From contig NZ_LMSG01000002.1 of assembly GCF_001428335.1 (NCBI RefSeq), positions 127,867-180,662 on the forward strand: a stretch of DNA of 52,796 nucleotides. Direction: 5' to 3'. Positions 25,296-34,267 of the stretch are shown in pieces. The translations under genes were made by a program, and so were the position numbers. How positions within the stretch are numbered: position 1 is the stretch's first letter; the number at the start of each line of letters is the position of its first letter. The DNA is from Arthrobacter sp. Soil762. Its GTDB lineage: Bacteria; Actinomycetota; Actinomycetes; Actinomycetales; Micrococcaceae. The notes beneath the pieces are model-generated. The model searched no databases. It was not told the DNA's origin and saw only the letters and a program-made list of their open reading frames with translations.

Positions 25296-26360
25296 TCAGC
25301 GGCGGCGGAGTTCCGCGTACTCCAGGGAAGGCACTATCGCCCCGGCGTCGCGCTCCACGAAGTTGGTCCCGGGCGGCACCAGTTCGTCGATCGCATCCAG
25401 CACGGACTCGCCCAGAAGTGTGTCCGCTGCCGTGAGATACGCCTTGAGATGGTCTTCGGTGCGCGGGCCGATGATCACACTGCTGACGGCGGGATGGTTC
25501 AGCGCGAACCCGATGGACAGTTCCACGAGCGAGATCTCCAGCTTGTCGGCCAGCCGGGCCAGCGCGTCCGCAGCAAGCAGCTTCCGTTCGCTGGAAGGCC
25601 CCGAAATGTCGTAGCGTCCCGGAAGTGAATGGACTCGGGTTGGCGGTTTGCCGGCATCGAGGACAAACTCGCCGGACAACCAGCCCCCGGCCAGCGGACC
25701 GTAGGCGAGTACACCCAGGCCGTACTGCTGCGCAATGGGCAGGACATCGCGTTCGTTGCCGCGGACCAGCATCGAATAGGGGACCTGGTTGGCTACGGGC
25801 GGGATCAGGTGGTTGGTGGTGGCCAGCCACTGGGCCTCCACGAGCTGCGCCGGGGTGAACACCGAGGTGCCGTAGTAGAGGATCTTTCCCTGCCGGATGA
25901 GGTCGTTCAGGGCGGTGATGGTCTCGAGCACGTCGGTGTTGTAGTCCGGCCGGTGCGCCTGGTACAGATCGATCCGGTCCGTCTGCAGCCGGCGAAGGCT
26001 GCCCTCCACCGCCTGCATGATCCAGCGCCGGGAGTTCCCCGAGTGGGCCGGGTTGGCGCTCATCTGCCCGTGGAACTTGGTGGCCAGGAAGACGTCGTCG
26101 CGGCGGCCGCGGAGCGCGCGGCCCACCACCTGTTCGGACTCCCCCTGGGAGTACACGTCGGCGGTGTCCACCGCGGTGATGCCGGAGTCGAGGGCGCTCT
26201 GGATGATGCGGATGCTTTCATCCGCGCCGGTGGGGGCGCCGCCTGCCTGGGGGCCGCCGGCCGCGCCGCCCGGCCCTTCGCCAAAGTTCATGGTGCCCAG
26301 TGTGAGCGGGCTGACGGGCGTGCCGGACCGCCCGAACACACGAAGTTCGCTGAGGCTCAT
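25296..26360 (-). CDS. aldo/keto reductase
   Basis: A 354-residue reductase of the same superfamily as the preceding gene but not a recent duplicate. DTADVYSQGESE, FLATKFHG and DLYQAHRPDYNTD carry the Asp, Tyr, Lys and His of the active site; SSVIIGPRTEDHLKAYLTA is the cofactor segment. A Gly/Ala/Pro-rich insert (GEGPGGAAGGPQAGGAPTG) follows the first strand. The ATG at 26360 has GAGGAG in front and is preferred over an in-frame start 93 bases upstream. Substrate unknown. Confidence 0.88.
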   Translation of the reverse strand: MSLSELRVFGRSGTPVSPLTLGTMNFGEGPGGAAGGPQAGGAPTGADESIRIIQSALDSGITAVDTADVYSQGESEQVVGRALRGRRDDVFLATKFHGQMSANPAHSGNSRRWIMQAVEGSLRRLQTDRIDLYQAHRPDYNTDVLETITALNDLIRQGKILYYGTSVFTPAQLVEAQWLATTNHLIPPVANQVPYSMLVRGNERDVLPIAQQYGLGVLAYGPLAGGWLSGEFVLDAGKPPTRVHSLPGRYDISGPSSERKLLAADALARLADKLEISLVELSIGFALNHPAVSSVIIGPRTEDHLKAYLTAADTLLGESVLDAIDELVPPGTNFVERDAGAIVPSLEYAELRRR

Positions 26361-26532
26361 TCCCCGGCTCCTCACAGTCGATTTTCCACGCGGATTGCTG
26401 TGGATCGTCACGACGCTACACAAATTCGACGCTGTGCTGCAGGACAGCGCCATGGTGCTTCGCTTTTCTTAGCACGGGGTAACGCGGGCCGGGGCAGTGA
26501 CGGTTTGTGACGGCCCGGGAGCCGCACGGTCC

Positions 26533-27300
26533 TCAGCTCCGGTCGGCAGGCAGCTTTGCCTTGAGGACGTTCGCGTGGCCGGACAACGACACCAGCGAGC
26601 CGGTGTCCAGCAGGGACAGGGGCGCGGGGGCGGGCGGCTTCGTGAAGGAGCGGGCGGCCCCAAGGCCGGCGCTCTCACGGCTGGGGTCGCGGTCGGAATT
26701 GTCCCGCGCAGGGTTGTCCTGGTGCAGCGCCGACTCCACCAACGGAGCCACCGCTTCCACCTTCGCTGCGGGAACGGAGGGGCCGGGAAGATCGCGGACC
26801 GAGATCTTGATTTCGGGGGCGGCGGCCCGGGCGCGCGCCATGGCCCGGGCATCCGCTTCGGCCACCGCGGCAGCCCAGTCCTCGGCGAGCACCGGGGGTT
26901 CCTTGCGGGCGGCGGTGAGCAGCGGGTGGTGCTCCACCGCATCGTGGAAGCGGGGCCGGAGTCCGGACGGTTTCAGGAAGGTGCGGCCGTCCCGCAGGAC
27001 CTTGCGCCAGTCGCGCAGAGCAATCTTGCCGCCAGTGGAGGCGGCAGCGCCGTCGTCGTGCGTTTCAACGGGGGCGCCCGACGGCGGCACGGACTCCCCG
27101 GTCAGGCGGACCAGGGGGAGGGTTTCGTTTTTGGGGAGCCGTCCCAAGAGGGCCATGACGGTCAGCACAAACAGCCGCCCGACGCCGGCAAGCAGCAGGG
27201 TGATGACAACCAGCAGGAACAGGCCCAGGAACATCAGGAGCGCCAGGCCGAGCGTGCCGAAAAAAGTCAGGTTGAGAGCGATCGTCGTTGAATCTCCCAC
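26533..27300 (-). CDS. membrane-anchored protein of unknown function
   Basis: A 255-residue protein with an N-terminal hydrophobic region of two helices (about residues 8-50: FFGTLGLALLMFLGLFLLVV and on) and a long polar, Ala/Arg/Pro-rich cytoplasmic tail. The membrane part resembles the small protein at 30880-31179 in pattern (GTL..AL...G, then GVG-K/R-L and a LL-rich end). The GTG at 27300 follows GGAGA. I do not recognise a domain in the tail. Confidence 0.6.
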   Translation of the reverse strand: MGDSTTIALNLTFFGTLGLALLMFLGLFLLVVITLLLAGVGRLFVLTVMALLGRLPKNETLPLVRLTGESVPPSGAPVETHDDGAAASTGGKIALRDWRKVLRDGRTFLKPSGLRPRFHDAVEHHPLLTAARKEPPVLAEDWAAAVAEADARAMARARAAAPEIKISVRDLPGPSVPAAKVEAVAPLVESALHQDNPARDNSDRDPSRESAGLGAARSFTKPPAPAPLSLLDTGSLVSLSGHANVLKAKLPADRS

Positions 27301-27530
27301 GTCATCTCTCCTCTCTGCCGGCGGCGGAGTCCGTCCCGGCACTCAACACCACGGGCAACAGCCCTCCTCCACCTTACGGACTATTTTTCGGTCCTGCCGC
27401 TCCCGGGCGGGGTTCGTCCGAGGTTGTTTCGAAGCTGTTACCGGATATGACCACACCGGCTGCGGCCTATAGTCGGAAGGGACCCACGAGGCCGCCGGAA
27501 AGCGGTCCGGACAACCGCGACAGGAGCACC

Positions 27531-27932
27531 ATGCCCGAGAATCCGAGCACCGCCGGCCCGTGCGTTTGCCTGTCCGGCGAGACCTACGCGGACTGCTGCG
27601 GGCGCTTCCACAATGGCGGGGCCGAAGCAGCCACGGCGGAGCAGCTGATGCGCTCCCGCTACAGCGCATTTGTCCTGCTGGACGCCGAATACCTCCGGAA
27701 AACCTGGCACCCGGTTACCGCGCCTTCGGATCTGGAGCTGGACCCGGCCATGGAGTGGCGCCGGCTGGATATCCTCTCCACGAGCCGCGGCGGCCCTCTG
27801 GATACGGAAGGGACCGTGGAGTTCAAGGCCCACTTCCGGCACGACGGCGAACGCGGCGTCCACCACGAGACCAGCCGCTTTGTCCGGGAGAACCGCCGCT
27901 GGTACTACGTCGACGCCGTGATGCTCGCCTAG
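27531..27932 (+). CDS. YchJ-like SEC-C motif protein
   Basis: A 133-residue protein with an N-terminal zinc-binding SEC-C motif (CVCLSGETYADCCGRFH) and the YchJ fold after it: AEQLMRSRYSAFVLLDAEYLRKTWHP, then DTEGTVEFKAHFRHDGERGVHHETSRFVRENRRWYYVD. The family is widespread and of unknown function. GGAG precedes the ATG at 27531. Its stop shares four bases (CTAG) with the stop of the convergent membrane-protein gene. Confidence 0.9.
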   Translation: MPENPSTAGPCVCLSGETYADCCGRFHNGGAEAATAEQLMRSRYSAFVLLDAEYLRKTWHPVTAPSDLELDPAMEWRRLDILSTSRGGPLDTEGTVEFKAHFRHDGERGVHHETSRFVRENRRWYYVDAVMLA

Positions 27933-28735
27933 GCCCCGCTGTACGTTTCGTCCGGGGTGAAGCCGGCGCGGTCCACCTTGCGGTGGAAGTGCATGCCCGC
28001 CAGGCCGCCTAGGACGGCACCCACCAGCGCAACCAGGGCCACCACAACGGCGGCAATGATGCTGGTGAGCGTCAGTTCGCCTTCGTTGATGGGGATCCGG
28101 GGGAAGCTGTTCAGGTTGGCCAGGACGTTGAACTGCTGGCCGGCGATGATGCCCAGCAGGGCAATCACAACCGCGGCGATCAGCGCCCAGATCCATACCA
28201 TAAACCCCTGCCGGGCACCGTTGAACCGTGCCATCCGGCCGGCAACGTAGCCGCCGGAGTAGTAGGAGACGAACAGGATCACCAGCAGGACGATGATGCC
28301 CACCAGCCCCACGGCGCCGTTCGTCGTCACTTGGTTGACGGCCTCGTTCACGTCGGTGTTGTTCGCCAGGCCCACCGCGGTTCCGGCTGCGGCCACAAAC
28401 GCTGTGAGCAGGACGGCCATGCCGGTGGCAGCGAGCCAGCCGAAAAAGGCCGAGCCCACTTTGATGCCGCCGAACTGTTCCTTCTCCCTGGCTACGGCCG
28501 TCTGCTGGTCGGTCAGGCGCGGATCCGTAAGGCGGGGATCCAGCACCGAAGCGTCGGCCACCGGCGCTTGGCCTGCCGGGGCATAGCCCTGCTCGGCATA
28601 GGGCGCCGGCGTCTGATCGAAGGCGCGCGTGGGCTCGCCACTGGCGAAGGAGTGATCACGAGCAGTTTCATTCCGTAGATTCTTGTTCCGCGTCGTCGGC
28701 GGAACTCTGTCCTCTGGATCCCTTTGGTTGCTCAT
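27929..28735 (-). CDS. integral membrane protein, unknown function
   Basis: A 268-residue protein. The first 95 residues are polar, rich in Pro, Gln and Asp, with a DPRLTDPRLTDQQTAVAREK stretch that repeats DPRLT. Four to five hydrophobic helices follow (FFGWLAATGMAVLLTAFVAA; GAVGLVGIIVLLVILFVSYY; FMVWIWALIAAVVIALLGII; SIIAAVVVALVALVGAVLGG) and the sequence YYSGGYVAGRMARFNGARQG between them. That pattern is seen in YrzE-like actinobacterial membrane proteins. Function unknown. Confidence 0.7.
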   Translation of the reverse strand: MSNQRDPEDRVPPTTRNKNLRNETARDHSFASGEPTRAFDQTPAPYAEQGYAPAGQAPVADASVLDPRLTDPRLTDQQTAVAREKEQFGGIKVGSAFFGWLAATGMAVLLTAFVAAAGTAVGLANNTDVNEAVNQVTTNGAVGLVGIIVLLVILFVSYYSGGYVAGRMARFNGARQGFMVWIWALIAAVVIALLGIIAGQQFNVLANLNSFPRIPINEGELTLTSIIAAVVVALVALVGAVLGGLAGMHFHRKVDRAGFTPDETYSGA

Positions 28736-28786
28736 GGGTCAACTCAACCACTGGTGACCAGCGATAACAAGGATGCTTATGAGTTG

Positions 28787-30817
28787 CTAGCGGTACTGCC
28801 GGTGCAGGTTTTCCTTGGTGGACGCCCCCGGCGTGGCATCGGCGATCCACGGGCCGGTGCCCTCCGACGGATCCAGTACGCCCGCCTCAAGCCAGGTGTA
28901 TTCCCCGGCCAGGACCTTGCGCGAGAGGATATGGTCGCCGTCGTCCGTGTTCCGCCACAGCTGGTCAAAGTACTCGTCAATCCGGACGCGGGCCTGCTCG
29001 CAATATGCCTCTGCCAGTTCGTAGGCGCTGGCGGCATGTTCCGGCGTGGTGCGAAGGATCATTTCGGCCCGTGAACAGCATGCGGCCATGGCGAACAGCT
29101 CGGCGCCGATGTCCACAACCCGGCCCAGGAACGCCTGCTTGTACTCCAGCTTCGCCTGCCAGCGCCCCATGCCGTAGAACGTCTGGCGGGCCAGCCGGCG
29201 CGAGGACCGCTCCACGAAGCGCAGCTGCTTGGCCAGCCTGCCGAAGTCGCTGTACGACCGGGGATCCATTCCGGCGCCGGCCACCAGTTTGGGCAGCCAG
29301 CGGGCATAAAAACCTGAAGCCCCGACGGCGGCCCTCGCCTTGTCCTGGAGGCTCGCGTCCACGGACGCAAGGTCGCCCGCGGCGGCCAGGTGGGCGTCCA
29401 CGGCTTCCCGGGCGATGAGGAGTTTCATGATCTCCGAGGAGCCCTCGAAGATCCGGTTGATCCGGAGGTCGCGCAGCTGCTGCTCGGCCGGAACCGCGCG
29501 TTCTCCCCGGGCTTCCAAGGACTCCGCCGTCTCGAAGCCACGGCCGCCGCGGATCTGGACCAGTTCGTCGGCGATCCGGTAGCTGATCTCGGAGGACCAC
29601 AGCTTGGCCAGGGCAGCCTCGATCCGCACGTCCTTCTGCCCGGCGTCGGCGAGTTCCGCGGACAGTTCGAAGACGGCGTCCAGGGCGAAGGCGGACGCGG
29701 CGATGAAGGCGATCTTCTTGCCCACGGCCTCGTGCTTGCCCACCGGCTGGCCCCACTGCGTGCGGGCGTTGGACCATTCCCGGGCGATCTTCAGGCTCCA
29801 GCGGCCGGACGCGACGCACAACGCCGGCAGGGAAAGCCGGCCCGTGTTCAGCGTGGTGAGGGCGATCTTCAGGCCCTGGCCCTCGCGGCCCAGCCTGTTT
29901 GCCGCAGGCACCCGCACCTGGTGGAAGCGGGTGACGCCGTTTTCGATCCCACGCAGCCCCATAAACGTGTTGCGGTTCTCCACGGTGATGCCGGGGGAGT
30001 CCATTTCCACCACAAAGGCGCTGATGCCGCCCTTATGTTCGGTGCCGTCCGCATCGGTGTGGGCCGGCACCACGGCCATCACCACCACCAGCTCGGCGAT
30101 CACACCGTTGGTGGTCCAAAGTTTCACGCCGTCCAGGACGTAACTCCCGCCGTCGTCCGTGGGAACGGCGGTGCTGCCCATCCGGGCGGGATCGCTGCCC
30201 ACGTCCGGTTCCGTCAGGAGGAAAGCCGTGATGGCGCCGGCGGCGCAGCGCGGCAGGTACTCGCGTTTCTGGTCCGGCGTGCCAAAGACCTTCACGGGCT
30301 CGGGGACGCCGATGGACTGGTGCGCGGAGATCAGGGCGCCAATGCTCGGGTGGACGCTGCCGAGCAGCGCCAGGGCCCGGCCGTAGTAGACCAGGGACAA
30401 GCCGAGTCCGCCGTACTCCTGCGGGATTTTCATACCAAAGACGCCCAGGCCCGCCAGGCCCTGGAGGTACTCGTCCGGGATCCGCGCATCGCGTTCGATC
30501 ACGCGCCCGGACATGGTGCGGGCGTACGTGGTGAGGCGCTCCATGAAGGCCTCACCGCGTTCCACGTCATCGGCGTTCGCTTTCGGCCAGGGGTGGATGA
30601 GGCTGAGGTCGAAATTCCCCAGGTAGAGTCCCTTGGCGAAGCTGGGCCGGTCCCAGTCGAGTTCGCGGGAGGCCTCAGCAAGTGCCCGGGCGTCCGCCGC
30701 GGTGGCTTCGGGCCCGATATTGGCCGAGGCGACGGGGACTTCCGCGTCAGGGGCATCCGTGGCAGGAACGTCGGTGGCAGGTGGGTTCGTGGCGGGACTG
30801 TCAGTGGCGAAGCTCAT
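28787..30817 (-). CDS. acyl-CoA dehydrogenase, long form
   Basis: A 676-residue flavoenzyme, longer than the usual 380-400 residues and closer in size to VLCAD/ACAD9. The dehydrogenase core has FLLTEPDVGSDPARM, KLWTTNGVIAEL, GGRGFETAES and INRIFEGSSEIMKLLIA, with a Glu at the catalytic-base region. An extra C-terminal helical domain follows (residues about 490-676). The N-terminus carries a low-complexity stretch built on PATD-like units. The ATG at 30817 follows GAGGAG. It oxidises acyl-CoA esters; chain length cannot be read from sequence. Confidence 0.9.
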   Translation of the reverse strand: MSFATDSPATNPPATDVPATDAPDAEVPVASANIGPEATAADARALAEASRELDWDRPSFAKGLYLGNFDLSLIHPWPKANADDVERGEAFMERLTTYARTMSGRVIERDARIPDEYLQGLAGLGVFGMKIPQEYGGLGLSLVYYGRALALLGSVHPSIGALISAHQSIGVPEPVKVFGTPDQKREYLPRCAAGAITAFLLTEPDVGSDPARMGSTAVPTDDGGSYVLDGVKLWTTNGVIAELVVVMAVVPAHTDADGTEHKGGISAFVVEMDSPGITVENRNTFMGLRGIENGVTRFHQVRVPAANRLGREGQGLKIALTTLNTGRLSLPALCVASGRWSLKIAREWSNARTQWGQPVGKHEAVGKKIAFIAASAFALDAVFELSAELADAGQKDVRIEAALAKLWSSEISYRIADELVQIRGGRGFETAESLEARGERAVPAEQQLRDLRINRIFEGSSEIMKLLIAREAVDAHLAAAGDLASVDASLQDKARAAVGASGFYARWLPKLVAGAGMDPRSYSDFGRLAKQLRFVERSSRRLARQTFYGMGRWQAKLEYKQAFLGRVVDIGAELFAMAACCSRAEMILRTTPEHAASAYELAEAYCEQARVRIDEYFDQLWRNTDDGDHILSRKVLAGEYTWLEAGVLDPSEGTGPWIADATPGASTKENLHRQYR

Positions 30818-30879
30818 GGGTATCTCCTCTGACCGGGATGGCCGGTTCAAGCCATGGATCCGCCGGGTTGGAGAACCCT

Positions 30880-31179
30880 TCAGCTGTCTCTCAACATTAC
30901 CCGCGGGTAGCTTCCAGTGCTAGGGGATGGCTGGCCCTGGAAGTCCCCCGGGGATCCGGTGGAGGCGTGGTGGACCAGCCTGTCCCAGCCGTGGTTGATC
31001 CCGTGGACCACCGTCAGCAGCGTCGTGTAGGCGAGGAACCAGGCGAGCTTGCCCACGCCAACCATGACCAGGGCCAGGAAGCCCGCTGTCAGGACGAAAC
31101 CCACCAGAACCAGGGCAAACACCAGGGTTCCGATGAACACCATGGTGGCCGTCTCCACTGCACTTAAGTCGAACTGCAT
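30880..31179 (-). CDS. small membrane protein, unknown function
   Basis: A 99-residue protein with two hydrophobic helices (about residues 10-50: MVFIGTLVFALVLVGFVLTA, then LALVMVGVGKLAWFL) and a short polar tail. The membrane part is similar in pattern to the N-terminus of the protein at 26533-27300. The ATG at 31179 has GGGGGAA close in front; a start 93 bases upstream looks spurious. Function unknown. Confidence 0.6.
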   Translation of the reverse strand: MQFDLSAVETATMVFIGTLVFALVLVGFVLTAGFLALVMVGVGKLAWFLAYTTLLTVVHGINHGWDRLVHHASTGSPGDFQGQPSPSTGSYPRVMLRDS

Positions 31180-31351
31180 TGTTCCCCCTGCTGCGCCGTT
31201 GCTTCGGTTGAGATCAGTAGCATGAGCGTAGGGGGTGCTTAGGCGTCCCAGCCAGACCTGCCCCGCCGTCACGGCGGGTTGATGCGGGATCGCAATGCTA
31301 CCGGGACGTAGGTCACGGAGCGGTCGCGGAAGTCACTGTCCGCGCTTGCCT

Positions 31352-31756
31352 TTAGTCGTCGTCGAACTCCGGGGCGGCCTGGTTCAGGACCGCGAAGTCG
31401 GCGCCGAGCCCCACTTCAACCTGGGAACCGTTGTCCAGCCTGACTTCAACCTCGTACGCAACGTTCCCGTCATTTTCCCGCTCCACCTCGATGACACTGC
31501 CCTGGCCCACCTTGGCCAATGCGGCGTTCGCGGCCTGGTCCCGGTCCGCAGTGTTAAGTGGTGCCGGATTGGATTCCTCGTCCCGTTCGGTCCCCGGGAC
31601 GGTGGACACCGGCACCGACCGGTCGACGTTGACCCCGATCTTGCTCAAGGGCTGATCTCCGCTGGTCCGCGTGCTCGCAGCGACCGCCACTGTCGCGCCA
31701 CCCAGAATCACGGCCGCAGCCGCCAGGCCGGTGATCAGTGCAGCTTTTTCACCCAT
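31352..31756 (-). CDS. secreted or membrane-anchored PepSY-domain protein
   Basis: A 134-residue protein with an N-terminal signal/anchor helix (ALITGLAAAAVILGGATVAVAAS) and one PepSY-like unit: DRDQAANAALAKVGQGSVIEVERENDGNVAYEVEVRLDNGSQVEVGL. PepSY domains are often inhibitors or regulators of extracytoplasmic peptidases. AGGAG precedes the ATG. It is transcribed divergently from the jet operon, sharing the 31757-31907 spacer. Confidence 0.8.
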   Translation of the reverse strand: MGEKAALITGLAAAAVILGGATVAVAASTRTSGDQPLSKIGVNVDRSVPVSTVPGTERDEESNPAPLNTADRDQAANAALAKVGQGSVIEVERENDGNVAYEVEVRLDNGSQVEVGLGADFAVLNQAAPEFDDD

Positions 31757-31907
31757 GACAAACTCCTCTCAGGTGATCTGAACAGTGTGGTCCCGCGGCC
31801 AGCAAGGTACAACGATTATTCGGTCGCGGGGCCTGCGTTAACCTTGTAGTTGGCAGTTTTCGCTATCCGCGCTGCCCAACCATCCCCCAGCAGCTGAAGG
31901 AGAGTGC

Positions 31908-33368
31908 GTGCCCCCCTCCGCCAGGTCATCCGCTGACGCGATCAGTGCCCGGCTCCGGGACCTCGAAATCCTCACAAAGGGACCCGCCTGGGCCCTGACG
32001 CGCTCGGCGCCCTGGGTGATCGCGGTGCTGCAGGCATCCTTTACCCGCACCCGTCCGCAGCTTCCGCTCGAGGAGTTCCACGCCGACGTCGACTCCTTCC
32101 TTGAGCAGCTCCGGCGCCAGGAGTCCGGGCCGGGTGGTGCCGTCATCGGCACGTCGTCCGGCAGGAACTACGCGGACGAGTGGACACGAAAGCACTTCCT
32201 GACGCGCCGGAACCAGTCGGGGCAGATCGTTTACGAGGTGACCGAGCCGGCCGCCCGCGTGCTCGCCTTCCTGGACAGCCTCTCCAGCGAGCGGTCCACG
32301 CTGAACGGTTCCCGGCTGGGCACGCTCCTGGGCGACGTGGAGAAGCTGGCCAATGAGACCAATCCGGACCAGAGTGCCCGGCTGGAATCCTTGGAGGACG
32401 AGATCGGGGAACGGCAGCAGCTGATCCGGGACATCAGCTCCGGCGACTTTGACGGCCTGCTGGACGACGACGAAGCGGTGGAAGCCGCCGGGAACATCCT
32501 GGACCTGGCCGCCAGCCTGCCCGCCGACTACAAAAAGATGCGCGACCGCATCGAGGAACTGGTGGGCGAGCTGCGCAACCAGATCATCGAGGAGTCGCTG
32601 AGCAAGGGTGCCACCATGGCGCAGGTGCTCGACGCCGACAAGCGGCTGCGGCAGAGCCCCGAGGGCAGGACCTTCCGCTCCTTCACAGCGTTCCTGGAAG
32701 ACCCGCAGCAGCAGGTCCGGTTCCGCTCGGCGATCGGCGAAGTCCTCAGCCGGCAGTTCGCCGACGACCTTTCGCCGGAGGACCGGGAAACGCTCAAGAA
32801 CCTGGTGGCCGAGCTCCGCCACCAGCACAGCCAGATCCAGCGGATTTACGGCAAGCTCAGCGAAAGCCTGAACACCTACGTCCAGAGCGACGACTTCCGC
32901 CAGTCCGTCCGTCTCCGGAAGGTCCTGCGGGAGGCCGAGCAGGCCATCAGGTCCTTGCCGTATGAACGCGAACGGCCGGGACTGGTCCGCGGTCCGGTGC
33001 TGTTCAACGCCGGGTTCGAATCGCTGGCCATGGTCAAGCTCTACGACCCTGACGAGTTCGCCGTCCCGCCCAAGCTGGCTGACCCCATCGCCTTCAGCGA
33101 CTCAGACCGCGTGCGCTCGCCGAGGACGGGCAAAGCACGTCCCGACGCTATCCGGGCCGCCGTGGCCGGCGCGTCCACCCTGGCCGAGGCCTGGGTCCAG
33201 CTGCCGCCGGAGGAACAGCACATCAACTCCATCCGCGCACTCCTCTCGCACGCCCTCCAGGAAGGCGCGGCCTTTGACCGCGACGCCTGGGATGGCCTGG
33301 ACTACGAACAGATCGACGGCACCACCCGCACGGCGTACCTGCCGGTGGTCACCCTCAAGAAGGATTGA
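31908..33368 (+). CDS. jetA: JetA/MksF-like condensin kleisin subunit (DUF3375)
   Basis: A 486-residue, helix-rich protein of the DUF3375 family, which is the kleisin-like JetA of Wadjet type [25 protein letters not shown] near the N-terminus and [33 protein letters not shown] are characteristic; the C-terminus has a winged-helix-like region. It should bridge the heads of the JetC dimer and bind JetB. GTG at 31908 with AAGGAG upstream. Order and spacing to the next two genes match a jetABC operon. Confidence 0.88.
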   Translation: MPPSARSSADAISARLRDLEILTKGPAWALTRSAPWVIAVLQASFTRTRPQLPLEEFHADVDSFLEQLRRQESGPGGAVIGTSSGRNYADEWTRKHFLTRRNQSGQIVYEVTEPAARVLAFLDSLSSERSTLNGSRLGTLLGDVEKLANETNPDQSARLESLEDEIGERQQLIRDISSGDFDGLLDDDEAVEAAGNILDLAASLPADYKKMRDRIEELVGELRNQIIEESLSKGATMAQVLDADKRLRQSPEGRTFRSFTAFLEDPQQQVRFRSAIGEVLSRQFADDLSPEDRETLKNLVAELRHQHSQIQRIYGKLSESLNTYVQSDDFRQSVRLRKVLREAEQAIRSLPYERERPGLVRGPVLFNAGFESLAMVKLYDPDEFAVPPKLADPIAFSDSDRVRSPRTGKARPDAIRAAVAGASTLAEAWVQLPPEEQHINSIRALLSHALQEGAAFDRDAWDGLDYEQIDGTTRTAYLPVVTLKKD

Positions 33369-33370
33369 CG

Positions 33371-34267
33371 ATGACTGAAGAATTTACGACGGCGGCACCA
33401 CTGGTGGTCGAGCCTGGGGCCACGCCTGCAGGGTTCCCTGGCCGAGCTAGCGAGGTTAGGGGGCAGATGGGGAGCGAGACCGAGACCCCCGGGATTTCGA
33501 TGAGCTCAATCACCCGGGGCGCCGGAGTCACGCCCCGGGACACGTTTGTGGACGGCGCGGCCCTGTTTCCCGGCGACACCGGCGTTCTCCCGATGAAGGT
33601 GCGTCAGGCGCTGGTCAAGCTGCTCAAGGGCCCGTACGTCGACGGCGGCCGCGACGAGAAACTGTGGACCACGCTGCTGGACAACCAGATCATCCTGCGC
33701 AGCCGCCTGTCCGAGCTGTTCCTGACCCTGCAGCTGGACCACGAGCGCAAGATCGCCGTCCTTCGCCCGGTGGATCCTGAGGCCATCGGCGGCAGCAGCC
33801 GGTCGAGCATTCTGCGCCAACAGCGTGCGCTGAGCCGGGTGGAGACCATCGTGCTGCTCCGCCTGCGGATGCTGCTGGACCGCCACGTCACCGCCCAGAC
33901 CGATGCCACCATCACCCGTGAGGAAATCGCCGACCTCGTGGCCCACTACCAGCCCGCCGGCCAGCAGGACGCGCTGCGGGATTCGGACGTGGTCACCCGG
34001 GCCATCACCAAGCTCCTGGCCCGCCAACTGCTCCTCACCACCGGCCTGGACGACGTCTACACCATCTCCAACGCTCTCCCGCTTGCCCTCCCCTTCGAAA
34101 ACATCGGCGACATCCCCGCCCAAATCGAAGCCCTGGTAGCAGCCACCGCAGACCCCACAGGCACAGAAGCACTGATAGAGCTCGACGGCGACAGTTCCGC
34201 AGATGACGACGGTGGAGACGGCGACGGCGCGGTTGCCTCGACCACCGAAACGGAGGAAGCCAAGTGA
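33371..34267 (+). CDS. jetB: JetB/MksE-like condensin KITE subunit (DUF4194)
   Basis: A 298-residue protein with the DUF4194 core in the middle (about residues 75-240): [53 protein letters not shown] and a long stretch ending [24 protein letters not shown]- and C-terminal tails are acidic and low in complexity; the C-terminal one ends in a run of Asp, Gly and Glu. It is the tandem winged-helix partner of JetA. The ATG starts two bases after the jetA stop, and its own stop overlaps the jetC start. Confidence 0.87.
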   Translation: MTEEFTTAAPLVVEPGATPAGFPGRASEVRGQMGSETETPGISMSSITRGAGVTPRDTFVDGAALFPGDTGVLPMKVRQALVKLLKGPYVDGGRDEKLWTTLLDNQIILRSRLSELFLTLQLDHERKIAVLRPVDPEAIGGSSRSSILRQQRALSRVETIVLLRLRMLLDRHVTAQTDATITREEIADLVAHYQPAGQQDALRDSDVVTRAITKLLARQLLLTTGLDDVYTISNALPLALPFENIGDIPAQIEALVAATADPTGTEALIELDGDSSADDDGGDGDGAVASTTETEEAK

